Shown here: positions 1-6,042 of the stretch, one piece after another
Position numbering within the stretch: position 1 is the first letter of the stretch
Layout of the letters: each line of letters opens with the position of its first letter
NCBI GenBank assembly: GCA_927911695.1
Contig: CAKMQO010000226.1
Span: 1-6,297 of the forward strand
Reading direction: 5' to 3'
Length of the DNA stretch: 6,297 nt
Source of the DNA: an uncultured Gemella sp.
GTDB lineage: Bacteria; Bacillota; Bacilli; Staphylococcales; Gemellaceae
Program-made: the position numbers and the translations under genes
The notes under the pieces: model-generated
The model's input: only the letters and a program-made list of their open reading frames with translations
What the model was told of the DNA's origin: nothing
The model's database searches: none

Positions 1-132
1 ATGAACAACCATAGCTCACCCGATACAAATGCTTATTCAGTTTATTCGGATGAGTTGTTTGAAGAAATCATGAATAAAGCTGACGACCATAATAAAATTT
101 CTTATGAAGACATTTCAGAATTGGAGCGTTAG
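1..132 (+). CDS. Small hypothetical protein, or C-terminal end of a gene starting upstream
   Basis: An open frame begins with ATG at the first base and stops with TAG at 130-132, giving 43 acidic, polar residues (begins MNNHSSPDTN, ends EDISELER). No domain, signal peptide or membrane segment is visible and I do not recognise the family. Because the window starts exactly at the ATG, I cannot tell whether this is the true start or an internal methionine of a longer gene. The stop lies one base before the helicase ATG at 134, and the helicase ribosome binding site is inside this frame, so the two are probably co-transcribed and translationally coupled. Confidence 0.45.
   Translation: MNNHSSPDTNAYSVYSDELFEEIMNKADDHNKISYEDISELER
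121..126 (+). promoter_or_regulatory. Ribosome binding site that fixes the helicase start
   Basis: TTGGAG lies 7 bases upstream of the ATG at 134. The earlier in-frame ATG at 104 has no comparable purine-rich site, and the ten residues it would add (MKTFQNWSVS) do not look like the start of this helicase family. The start at 134 is therefore preferred. Confidence 0.55.
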
Positions 133-133
133 T

Positions 134-1382
134 ATGCTTACAGAAAATCAAAAACAAGCATTTGAGAAGTTTAAAAAATTAAAAGTAGGTGCTTTATTCA
201 TGGAACAAGGTACGGGAAAAACTAAGGTAGCGTTAGAATTGATTAAAACTACAGATTGTGATTTAGCTTTGTTTTTCTGTCCTTTTTCTACAAAAGACAA
301 TCTACAAGATGAAATAAACAAATGGACGTTAGATATAGATTATAAAATTATAGGATATGAAACGTTATCAAATAGTGATAAAACTTACGTTGAATTACTT
401 GAAGAAATAAAAAACAAAAAGCTGTTTATTATTGCTGATGAAAGTATATTCATTAAGAACGATGATACAAAACGATATAAAAGACTTATGAGCATTGCTA
501 AAATGAGTGATTACAGATTAATTCTAAATGGCACACCATTAACAAAAAATGAGTGGGATATTTACAATCAAATGAATTTTCTAAGCGATAAAATCATTGG
601 AATGAGTAAGCAAGAATTTTTAAATGTATTTTTTAAAAAGATATCTTATAAGAAAGCTGGGAAACGTCCTAAGGAGTTTTATAAATTATCTTATGTTAAC
701 ATAGATTATTTACATAAACTGATAGCACCGTATATATTTGAATGTGAGTTTGAATTTGATAAAAACGAAGAGATTAAATATATTAGAATAATTGCTAGTG
801 AAGAAGCACAGGAAAGCTACAATCGTAAAAAGCAACAATTACTGAATTCAATCAGTAAGGGAGAAAGCATAATAGATCAATTTCAAAATCTAGCTTATAG
901 CTGTTTTAACGATGAAAAAAGACATATAGAAATAGCTGAATATGTTAAAAATGAAAATCAGATAATTGTGTTTTGTACATTAGTTAGCGAAGCAGTAAAC
1001 ATTGCTAATCAGTTAAATTGCTATTTAATCACAGGTGATACTCCATTAAGCGAACGTTCTGAAATAAAAGAGAATTTTAAAAAAGATAATAAACCGTTAG
1101 TAATGACATTAGGAATAGGTGCTTATGGTTTGAATTTGCAATTTTGTAATAAGATTGCATTTAGCAGCATAACATTTGATTATGCAAAAACAGAACAAGC
1201 TCTTAAAAAGAATTAAAAGAATGGGCCAAGAAAAAGATATTGAGTATACTTATTTTACTTCTAATTTAGGTATATTCAATATGATCTTTGAAAATAACGA
1301 AAAGAAAAGAAATTTAAAAGAGTTATTGATAGATAAGATTAAGGAGGATAATGCATGCGATTATTTTACATCAAAACTTTAA
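134..1382 (+). CDS. SNF2-type superfamily 2 DNA helicase/ATPase, frameshifted near its C-terminus
   Basis: Predicted ATP-dependent DNA translocase or helicase of the phage SNF2/DEAD-like type. From the ATG at 134 the N-terminal RecA domain shows Walker A EQGTGKT (residues 24-30), the Walker B-type motif ADES (about 101-104) and motif III LNGTPLT (about 131-137). The second RecA domain has IIVFCTL, LITGDTP and motif V LGIGAYGLNLQ. The frame stops at 1216 after TEQALKKN, but the next frame continues as RIKRMGQEKDIEYTYF to a stop at 1382. That supplies motif VI (QALKRIKRMGQ), so the two pieces are one gene of about 415 residues split by one extra A in the run at 1205-1209. As written, the product lacks the arginine-finger motif and would be inactive. 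The end overlaps the next gene by 28 bases. Family assignment is firm; the cellular role (probably phage replication or recombination) is inferred. Confidence 0.88.
1341..1347 (+). promoter_or_regulatory. Strong ribosome binding site for the helicase-like partner gene
   Basis: AAGGAGG lies inside the 3' end of the helicase. An ATG at 1351 is only 3 bases away, while the ATG at 1355 is 7 bases away and opens the 342-residue frame, so 1355 is chosen. The embedded site implies coupled or overlapping translation of the two helicase-type proteins. Confidence 0.65.
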
Positions 1383-2383
1383 ATAAAAAGAAAGAAATAA
1401 TAAATCAAAAGAAAACTGAATATAATCATATAGTTTATTTACTCCCTAAAAAATTCTATGATGAGTTAAAAGATAGTCTAGAAGGTGTAGAGGTACATTT
1501 CTACGAAGATATTTCAAAGAGTAATGATCTAATTAATTATGCAAGAGATGAAAGTCTATTGATACTGGATAGTCCAGCAAGATACAAAAATATTAGTAGT
1601 GCTAAATTTAGTAGGTTAAGCAAAATCAGTAAACAATACATAAATAAAATAATTATTGATAGCGTTCCATTTGCTAGTGAAATAGAATTCTTATATGTCC
1701 CTTTATCGTATATAGATAGAAATATATTAGGATATCAACATTATTATTCATTTAGAGAAAATAATAGTGAAATATATCAAGATAAGCAATGGAGAAGCCA
1801 CGATTTTGAATTAAATGCTAAGAAAATGAGCCATATTACCTATCAAGAATATCAATCCTTCTTATCTGGAATTGATATTAAAACTCATGAAGTAACGTTA
1901 ACTCAAGAAGAGAAAAATGGATATGAGAAGAAAAAAGAAGAATGCTTTAATAAGTTTGATAGATTTAATCCTATTGTTACAGCATTAAGCGATTATTCAA
2001 ATATGAGAGATAGTGTCTATGAAAAAATAGGAGAGGTATTACAAGGTATAAATGGAGAAGTGATACTATATACTAATATAAAAACTCATAATAAATATTT
2101 AAAAAAGAGATTTCATAATGTTAATGTAAGAACATTTTATGATGTGAATGGAGATGAACAAAATTATAAAAATATAATACTGTGTGAAGTTCCGATAGCT
2201 AGAGCATACTTGTTCACAGATGTGTTAAGTCGATTAAATAAAGACACAACAGTACATATTATTAAACCTAATGTGCCTGCGATTAAATTACTATATAATC
2301 GAATGGTAACAGAATATACACAGTTAGATGAATTCACTAAAATTTTAAGAAGGGAGATTGATTACATTGAAACAAGGAGTTAA
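1355..2383 (+). CDS. Degenerate helicase-like protein, apparently lacking ATPase motifs
   Basis: An intact 342-residue protein with no signal peptide or membrane segment. I see no Walker A, no DExx box and no motif VI. The order of its segments nevertheless parallels the preceding helicase. LILDSPARYKN (69-79) sits where the helicase has FIIADESIFIKN. IIIDSVPFASEIEFLYVPLS (99-118) sits where it has LILNGTPLTKNEWDIYNQMN. ILGYQHYYSFREN (from 124) falls at the place of IIGMSKQEFLNVFFKK. GEVILYTNIKTHNKYLKKRF (near 233-252) resembles the start of a second RecA domain. My reading is a catalytically dead helicase-fold partner, perhaps a structural or regulatory subunit of the upstream helicase. That is inference from by-eye alignment; an unrelated phage protein remains possible. 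The gene overlaps both neighbours and is open throughout, unlike several genes around it. Confidence 0.8.
   Translation: MRLFYIKTLNKKKEIINQKKTEYNHIVYLLPKKFYDELKDSLEGVEVHFYEDISKSNDLINYARDESLLILDSPARYKNISSAKFSRLSKISKQYINKIIIDSVPFASEIEFLYVPLSYIDRNILGYQHYYSFRENNSEIYQDKQWRSHDFELNAKKMSHITYQEYQSFLSGIDIKTHEVTLTQEEKNGYEKKKEECFNKFDRFNPIVTALSDYSNMRDSVYEKIGEVLQGINGEVILYTNIKTHNKYLKKRFHNVNVRTFYDVNGDEQNYKNIILCEVPIARAYLFTDVLSRLNKDTTVHIIKPNVPAIKLLYNRMVTEYTQLDEFTKILRREIDYIETRS
2350..2356 (+). promoter_or_regulatory. Ribosome binding site favouring a TTG start for the IbrA-like gene
   Basis: AAGGGAG precedes two in-frame TTG codons. The one at 2358 is a single base away, too close to be used. The one at 2367 is 10 bases away and workable. 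No ATG is available before the conserved N-terminal region, so a TTG start at 2367 is the best choice. Confidence 0.45.
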
Positions 2384-3497
2384 AATTTATATTAATAAGG
2401 ACGTTTTAACGAGTGCTAGAGAGCGTATATCATTAATGTTTGATAAGTTTGAAAATATATGTTGCTCGTTATCTGGAGGAAAAGACAGTACTGTATTATT
2501 GCATTTAGCATTAGAAGAAGCTAAAAAAAGAAATAGAAAAGTAAATGTATTTTTTTTAGATCAAGAAGCCGAATATAGTCACACAATTGATATTATAGAT
2601 TATTACATGAGATTACCTAATGTAGTTCCATATTGGTATCAAGTACCGATTAAAATGAGAAATGTAACAAGTTATACAGAAGAGTATTTAAATGCTTGGG
2701 GCATCGGTGAAAAATGGATGCGACAGAAAAGCGATATTTCTATTCATGAAGTTAAAGCAGAATACAATAGCAGATTTTATGATTTCATAGATTGGTTCGA
2801 GGAACAATGGGATAAAGAGAAGACATGTTTTTTAGTAGGACTAAGAGCAGAAGAAAGCCTTAATAGATTTAGAGCAGTAACTAAATATCCTGGGATTGAT
2901 GATTTAATGTGGACCACTAATACAAAAGGTAAAATTAAAGTTTATCCATTGTATGACTGGACATTCGAGGATATATGGATTTATATAGCACAAAATAATG
3001 TGCCATACAATAAAATATATGATTTTATGTATAAATTAAATTTTGGTATGAATGAAATGAGAGTATCAAATTTAATTCATATCCACGCTTTTAAATGCTT
3101 AGCTTCACTTCCAGAATTCGAACCTGATACATACAATGCTTTACTTGAAAGGATAGGTGGTGTTCATATTGCTGCTAGGTATTCAAAAGAAGATGTCATG
3201 TATGATACGAAAAAGTTACCTTCTAAATTTAAAACGTGGAAAGAATATCGTGATTTCTTATTAGAAACTACCCCCCTTGAGCATAAGGACATTTTTATAA
3301 AAAGGTTTGCTAAACAACCTGATCATGAGAGAACTTATAGAGGACAATGTAAGCAATTACTATTAAATGGTTGGGGGAACGGTATTCCAGTACCTACAGC
3401 AAGTGCTATTAAGCAATATGAAGACAAAAAGAAAAACAAATTGAAGAATGGAGTAAACTATTATGAAGAAACTAGAATTTCCATGTATGCAACCTAA
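2367..3497 (+). CDS. IbrA-like PP-loop ATPase of the PAPS-reductase / DUF3440 family
   Basis: About 376 residues from the TTG at 2367. The PP-loop nucleotide-binding motif SLSGGKDST (residues 34-42) is complete. It is followed by VFFLDQEAEYSHT, the family-typical strand and acidic segment, then LVGLRAEESLNR and KVYPLYDWTFEDIWIYIAQN, both characteristic of PAPS-reductase-like enzymes. The C-terminal half, including NLIHIHAFKCLASLPEFEP and a late GQCKQLLLNGWGNGIPV, fits the DUF3440 extension of IbrA proteins. Such enzymes adenylate or reduce small sulfur or nucleotide substrates; the substrate of IbrA-type proteins is not settled. It overlaps the upstream gene by 17 bases and the IbrB-like gene by 35 bases, the usual IbrA-IbrB pairing in phages and genomic islands. 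The frame is intact with all visible motifs, so the protein could be active. Confidence 0.9.
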   Translation: MKQGVKIYINKDVLTSARERISLMFDKFENICCSLSGGKDSTVLLHLALEEAKKRNRKVNVFFLDQEAEYSHTIDIIDYYMRLPNVVPYWYQVPIKMRNVTSYTEEYLNAWGIGEKWMRQKSDISIHEVKAEYNSRFYDFIDWFEEQWDKEKTCFLVGLRAEESLNRFRAVTKYPGIDDLMWTTNTKGKIKVYPLYDWTFEDIWIYIAQNNVPYNKIYDFMYKLNFGMNEMRVSNLIHIHAFKCLASLPEFEPDTYNALLERIGGVHIAARYSKEDVMYDTKKLPSKFKTWKEYRDFLLETTPLEHKDIFIKRFAKQPDHERTYRGQCKQLLLNGWGNGIPVPTASAIKQYEDKKKNKLKNGVNYYEETRISMYAT

Positions 3498-3964
3498 GTT
3501 AGTATCAATTGATAAGGTTGTAGCAAATAATTATAATCCTAATAAAGTAGCTAAGCCAGAAATGGAGTTGTTATATAAATCTATTTTAGAGGACGGATTA
3601 ACAATGCCAGTAGTTACATTTTATGATGATAAAATAGATAAATACGTTATTGTAGATGGATTCCACCGTTATACAATTGTTAAGGATTATTTTAAGTCAG
3701 ATGTAGTAGCGATTAGTATTATTGATAAAGATATCAAGCAAAGAATGGCAAGTACAGTAAGACATAATCGAGCAAGAGGAGTCCACAAGGTAGACTTACA
3801 AGCAGATATGGTTGTTGATTTACTAAAAAAAAGGTTGGAATGATAATGACATTTCAAAAGAATTAGGAATGACATTAGAAGAAGTATTGCGATTAAAACA
3901 ACAAACTGGAATAGCGGAATTATTTAAAGATAGAACACATTCAAAATCTTGGATAGTTAATTAA
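3463..3964 (+). CDS. IbrB-like ParB/sulfiredoxin-fold protein, frameshifted
   Basis: Starts at ATG 3463, nine bases after GGAG (3450-3453), inside the end of the IbrA-like gene. The N-terminus has the ParB-type layout: VSIDKVVANNYNPNKV, then GLTMPVVTFYDD, then YVIVDGFHRYTIVKDY with the GFHR nucleotide-binding motif, and ASTVRHNRARGVH. The frame stops at 3843 after DLLKKRLE. Removing one A from the eight-A run at 3825-3832 restores DLLKKGWNDNDISKELGMT and continues through LRLKQQTGIAELFKDRTH to a TAA at 3962-3964, about 166 residues. This recovered tail is the helix-turn-helix-like end expected of IbrB proteins. IbrB works with IbrA and has been linked to gene regulation in E. coli; its biochemical job is unclear. 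As written, the product lacks its last ~40 residues. Confidence 0.85.
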
Positions 3965-3969
3965 GGAGG
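3963..3969 (+). promoter_or_regulatory. Ideal Shine-Dalgarno sequence before a 7-codon frame
   Basis: AAGGAGG, within AAGGAGGTGA, is almost fully complementary to the 16S rRNA 3' end. It overlaps the stop of the IbrB-like gene and sits 8 bases from the ATG at 3978. Confidence 0.6.
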
Positions 3970-3977
3970 TGATTTAA

Positions 3978-4001
3978 ATGCTATTAAGTGGAGATAGATA
4001 A
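3978..4001 (+). CDS. Seven-codon mini-ORF, or remnant start of a lost gene
   Basis: ATG at 3978 opens MLLSGDR and stops at TAA 3999-4001, only 7 bases before a terminator hairpin. The ribosome binding site is among the best in the window, which is out of proportion to so short a product. It could be a short regulatory peptide whose translation affects the terminator, the surviving 5' end of a gene deleted downstream, or chance. The sequence alone does not decide. Confidence 0.25.
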   Translation: MLLSGDR

Positions 4002-4008
4002 TTATACT

Positions 4009-4032
4009 AAAGAGGGAGCTTTCTCCCTCTTT
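4009..4032 (+). terminator. Rho-independent terminator closing the helicase-IbrB operon
   Basis: A perfect 10-bp inverted repeat, AAAGAGGGAG (4009-4018) and CTCCCTCTTT (4023-4032), encloses a CTTT loop. The T-tract is weak (three T in the stem end, then CATTAAATTTATTTTT), but stem quality and position after the last gene of the operon support termination. Confidence 0.75.
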
Positions 4033-4058
4033 CATTAAATTTATTTTTCTGATATAAT
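4030..4058 (+). promoter_or_regulatory. Extended -10 promoter for the 60-residue phage protein
   Basis: TATAAT at 4053-4058 is a perfect sigma-A -10 box, preceded by TG one base upstream (TGATATAAT, 4050-4058), an extended -10. The position 17 bases upstream (TTTCAT, 4030-4035) is a poor -35, as often seen with extended -10 promoters. The gene's ATG lies 27 bases downstream of the -10 box. Confidence 0.6.
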
Positions 4059-4085
4059 TATAGAAAATTATCTAGGAGAAGAGAC

Positions 4086-4268
4086 ATGAACAAAGTATCT
4101 GAAGCACAAAAAAGAGCATCAAGAAAATATGAAGAACGTAACAGGGAAAAAACAAGAATTAATAGTTATAGAAGAACAGCGAGGGTATTTGTAAAATCGT
4201 ATGCTACTGAAGAAGATATGCAAGAATTAATTAAAATCTATAGCGAAAATAAAGATAATCGTGTATAA
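4086..4268 (+). CDS. Small basic phage-type hypothetical protein
   Basis: A 60-residue protein with a good ribosome binding site (AGGAGA, 4074-4079, six bases from the ATG) and its own promoter and terminator. It opens MNKVSEAQKRASRKYEERNR, is rich in Arg and Lys in the first half (SYRRTARVFVKSYA), and becomes acidic and helical toward the end (TEEDMQELIKIYSENK). From memory, similar short proteins with a VSEAQKRASKKW-like start recur in prophages of streptococci and relatives, with no known function. The charge pattern would suit a small nucleic-acid-binding protein, but no fold can be assigned. It is a stand-alone transcription unit between two terminators. Confidence 0.75.
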   Translation: MNKVSEAQKRASRKYEERNREKTRINSYRRTARVFVKSYATEEDMQELIKIYSENKDNRV

Positions 4269-4302
4269 TTAGTATATATTTGTAGAATTCAAAATTTACA
4301 TA

Positions 4303-4335
4303 GGAGGGGCAGCGTTAAAGCTGCCTCTTTTTTTT
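4303..4335 (+). terminator. Rho-independent terminator after the small phage gene
   Basis: GGCAGC (4308-4313) and GCTGCC (4320-4325) form a GC-rich stem with a GTTAAA loop. It is extendable by flanking GAGG/CTC with a bulge and is followed by eight consecutive T (4328-4335), a textbook intrinsic terminator. Confidence 0.85.
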
Positions 4336-4365
4336 AGGGGCAGTGCAAGGGACAAAATAGGGGCA
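4305..4365 (+). repeat. Three short direct repeats AGGGGCA
   Basis: AGGGGCAG occurs at 4305-4312 and 4336-4343, and AGGGGCA at 4359-4365. The last two are each preceded by T. A near copy, AAGGGACAAAA, starts at 4348 and resembles AGGGGCAAAA at 4359. The first copy is part of the terminator stem, so only the other two need separate explanation. They could be protein-binding repeats at a phage end or attachment region, or chance in a G-rich patch. Confidence 0.35.
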
Positions 4366-4369
4366 AAAC

Positions 4370-4406
4370 TTCTCGAAAACACGTTTTTTTCGTGGAAAAA
4401 CGAGAA
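4370..4406. repeat. Nested inverted repeat at the phage/cas9 boundary
   Basis: Outer arms TTCTCG (4370-4375) and CGAGAA (4401-4406) enclose inner arms CACG (4380-4383) and CGTG (4391-4394) around a T7 loop, with A-rich internal loops. An alternative pairing CGTTTTT (4382-4388) with AAAAACG (4396-4402) is also possible. It lies between the terminator and the first Cas9-like codons. Candidate roles are a phage cohesive-end, packaging or attachment structure, or a recombination hotspot. Nothing in the sequence settles which. Confidence 0.5.
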
Positions 4407-4414
4407 AGAGAAGT

Positions 4415-6042
4415 AGCGAAAACGTGAGTATTAATGCATATTCAACGAGAATAAAGATAGTTAACTATATTTATCCACAGTCAAAAATTAAAGATGACAG
4501 CTTCACGAATACAGTATTGGTAAAAAGAGAAAGTAATGCTGCAAAAACTGATAGATACCCACTAGGTTCTGATATTCAAACACCTAGTAATAGAAGGTTC
4601 TGGAAATTCTTAAAAGAAAAAGGATTAATATCTGATGAAAAATATAATAGATTAGTAAGAACAGAAGAATTTTCTGATGAAGAACTAAGTGGATTCATAG
4701 CACGACAATTAGTAGAGACATCTCAATCTGTAAAAGCAGTAGCAAGTATCTTAGGAGAATTAAATCCAGAAACTTCAATCTGTTACTCTAAAGCAGAAAA
4801 TGTATCTAGCTTTAGACAAAACTTCGGAAAAATTAAAGATGGAAATAGCAAATCAAATAACAATGAACAATTAGTAAAAGTGCGTGAAATCAACGATTTT
4901 CACCATGCGAAAGACGCTTATCTAAATATAGTGGTAGGGAATGTCTATGATACTAAGTTTACGCGTAATGTATTTAATTTTATTAAAGATAAAAAAGATG
5001 GAAGAAAATATTCACTTAATAAGGTATTCTATGAAAATGTTTCAGATTCAAAAACAGTTGCTTGGGAAATGGATAAAACAATTTATCAAGTAGAAAAAGT
5101 TATGAATAATAACAATATCCTAGTAACAAGAAGAACAGCAGAGAAAAAAGGGGAATTATATAATGCAACTAGACATAAAGCTAAAAAAGTTAAGAAAGCT
5201 AAGGGGGTAGGGGTATGTACCATTTAAGTCGTCAGATAATGTATTAAAAAATATATTAGATTATGGTGGTTTTAATAGTATTAATATTGCTTATTTCTCA
5301 ATAGTTAGATACTTATTGATTAATAAGCAAGGTGAGATAAACATAATAAGAATAATCCCTATTCCTGTTTACATTGAAAATAGTTTACAGAGTAAAAGAG
5401 ATTTGTTTAATTATATAAAAAAAACAGTTAGATGATATAGAAAATGAAAAAGTTAAAAATATTGAAATAATGTATGAAAAGCTTAGAGAAAAAACTCTAT
5501 TGAAATTAAATGATTTTAAATATATTTCAGGAGGTAAATCAGGAAATAGAATTTACTGTGATAGTGCACTTCAAATTCTATTATCAGAAGAAACTGAAAA
5601 ATACATCAAAACAATTATTAAATTTAGAAATTGGAAAAATGAAAATAAGAATGGTAACTTATGGGAGAATGTATCTAAAGAAGACAATTATAAATTATAT
5701 TCAAAACTATTAGAAAAATTGAACTCAGGAATATTTTTTAATAAGAAATCAAATAAATTTGTAGAGTTAAATGAAGAAACTACAAGAAATAAATTTAAGC
5801 AATTAAAAGAAGAAGATCAAATTAAAGTATTAATAGAAATATTGAATTTACTAACATGCAAAAAACAACCTGGAAAAGATTTAAGTTTAATAGGAATGAC
5901 AGCATCAAGAGATTTACAGAATTTTGATTTGAGTAATTTGAATCAATTCTCAATAATTGAACAATCTGTAACAGGATTTTATGAAAAAGAAATAACAATA
6001 ATAGGGGATAAAGGGAATGACATGGAGAACAATAATAGTTAG
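4415..6042 (+). pseudogene. cas9: C-terminal ~40% of type II-A Cas9, truncated and frameshifted
   Basis: Remnant of the RNA-guided CRISPR endonuclease, with about 540 residues recoverable from the HNH active-site region to the end. HNH tail: IYPQSKIKDDSFTNTVLVKR with the conserved Asn in ESNAAK. Linker: ELSGFIARQLVETSQSVKAV. RuvC-III: VREINDFHHAKDAYLNIVVG, with its catalytic His (4901-4906) and Asp (4913-4915). Then the PAM-interacting domain, ending IIEQSVTGFYEKEI as in type II-A Cas9. The longest first piece reads from GTG 4424 to a stop at 5227. The gene then continues as YVPFKSSDNVLKNILDYGGF (from 5214) after an extra G in 5210-5213, stops after KKTVR, and resumes as QLDDIENEKV at 5425 after an extra A in the run 5417-5424. 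Upstream, SENVSINAY from 4415 and FNENK in a shifted frame look like the segment before HNH. The HNH Asp-His reads Asn-Tyr (4463-4468). RuvC-I, the bridge helix and REC are absent, so it cannot cleave DNA. Confidence 0.9.

Noticed and set aside
1200..1216. Programmed -1 frameshift at an A-rich slippery site in the helicase
   Set aside because: The change of frame needed is +1 (one base too many), not -1, and I see no stimulatory structure. A homopolymer error or mutation is simpler.
1176..1382. Separate 68-residue gene after the helicase
   Set aside because: Its MIMQKQNKLL start is out-of-frame reading of helicase codons. From about 1210 it carries helicase motif VI, so it is the displaced helicase C-terminus, not a gene.
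3687..3875. Minus-strand 62-codon open frame
   Set aside because: It is antisense to the IbrB-like gene, whose plus-strand motifs are clear. It has no ribosome binding site and no recognisable protein features, so it is a shadow frame.
4424..5227. A free-standing phage-encoded mini-Cas9 or HNH protein starting at the GTG
   Set aside because: There is no good ribosome binding site, Cas9-like codons extend upstream of the GTG, and Cas9 coding continues past the stop in other frames. It is a fragment of a broken gene rather than a designed short protein.
5510..5713. Plus-strand 67-codon frame inside the cas9 remnant
   Set aside because: It overlaps the frame that encodes the Cas9 PAM-interacting region; its translation looks random and it has no family signature.
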